DNA of 30,458 nucleotides from a virus, in IMG/VR virus record IMGVR_UViG_3300010883_000264, positions 1 through 30,458 of that record. One strand, 5' to 3'. Position numbers and translations under genes: made by a program. This document shows positions 30,297 to 30,458 of the stretch, piece after piece; position 1 is the first letter of the stretch; every line of letters starts with the position of its first letter. The notes under the pieces were generated by a model. That model had not been told where the DNA came from. It was given only the letters and a program-made list of their open reading frames with translations, and ran no database searches.

Positions 30297-30458
30297 TTAT
30301 CTTTCTAAATTTCTTTTTTCTTCTAAAATTGAAAAATAAGCAAATCCGTATTTTGGTGAATACCGGTTGTTTTTTGTGTTCCATTGCAATTTGTAATGAT
30401 CTCCACAAAAATCAAATATTAATGTTTTTCCATTCCTTGTAAAATCAACAACTTTGCA
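30297..30458 (-). CDS. C-terminal part of the gene spanning the circular join
   Basis: This is the right-hand copy of the gene listed at 1-291: positions 30336-30458 repeat 1-123, and 30297-30335 add the last 12 codons (FSILEEKRNLER and a stop). It is not a second gene. The complete protein has 109 residues. Confidence 0.85.
   Translation of the reverse strand, partial: CKVVDFTRNGKTLIFDFCGDHYKLQWNTKNNRYSPKYGFAYFSILEEKRNLER
30336..30458. repeat. Direct terminal repeat, right copy (contig overlap)
   Basis: Identical to 1-123. See the left copy; most likely the overlap left when a circular assembly graph was written as a line. Confidence 0.95.

Noticed and set aside
1814-30442. Many open frames on the plus strand
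   Set aside because: All lie over well-supported minus-strand genes, lack leaders and promoters, and have low-complexity or Leu/His/Ser-rich compositions typical of antisense shadows.
1-30458. Search for integrase, transposase, tRNA, CRISPR array or restriction-modification genes
   Set aside because: None recognised. Intergenic spaces are short and filled by promoters, hairpins and leaders; a temperate lifestyle is therefore not supported, though not excluded.

Overview
The window looks like a complete small tailed-phage (siphovirus-type) genome that infects a member of the Bacteroidota, most likely a Flavobacterium relative. The evidence is strongly AT-rich DNA, eight promoters of the Bacteroidota type (TTG, a 19-22 nt spacer, then TAnnTTTG or a close variant), A-rich leaders instead of Shine-Dalgarno sequences, and structural proteins that resemble those of Flavobacteriia phages. 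The first 123 bases are repeated exactly as the last 123 bases, and an open reading frame runs in frame through the join. The contig therefore closes to a circle of 30,335 unique bases. Every gene I can support lies on the minus strand, so transcription runs from high to low coordinates.

Layout in the direction of transcription. (a) 30228-27025: promoter-driven units of small, mostly unknown genes, including a Cys-cluster protein and a ribbon-helix-helix-like protein. (b) 26981-25142: a tiny ORF, then small and large terminase. (c) 25080-13786: tail module, with a tail assembly chaperone pair joined by a probable -1 frameshift on a T10 tract, a tail protein with an apparent inserted carbohydrate-binding-like domain, a neck/tail-completion protein, two large tail proteins and a 1335-residue TP901-type tape measure. 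(d) 13784-12887: small zinc-binding and helix-turn-helix proteins. (e) 12857-12081: a self-contained cassette of three tiny genes with its own promoter and hairpins, set inside the late region. (f) 12031-7155: ClpP-type protease fused to a scaffold-like region, HK97-fold major capsid protein, a probable tail-tube protein, a strong terminator, portal, connector and a conserved 49-residue protein. (g) 7141-5501: a possible tail/decoration protein, then a lysis cassette (membrane/coiled-coil protein, zinc amidase, two small membrane proteins including a holin) ended by a terminator. (h) 5292 to 1 and across the join to 30297: early/replication genes in promoter-led units, with an SSB-like protein, a Cro/CI-like helix-turn-helix protein, a replication initiator with possible iterons inside its gene, and a VRR-NUC nuclease.

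Two features stand out. First, the early genes share a modular architecture: a near-identical promoter, a short gene, a GC-rich hairpin, a leader close to ACCCAAAAACAAACATT, then the next gene. The late structural genes have a different leader style (A/T-only, ending near ATGGC), so the cassette at 12.1-12.9 kb reads as an early-type insertion. Second, the gene order is unusual: terminase, tail, tape measure, protease/capsid, tail tube, portal, lysis, with the portal far from terminase and the tape measure upstream of the capsid genes. No integrase, recombinase, DNA polymerase, tRNA, CRISPR array or insertion sequence was recognised, so lifestyle cannot be settled from this window.
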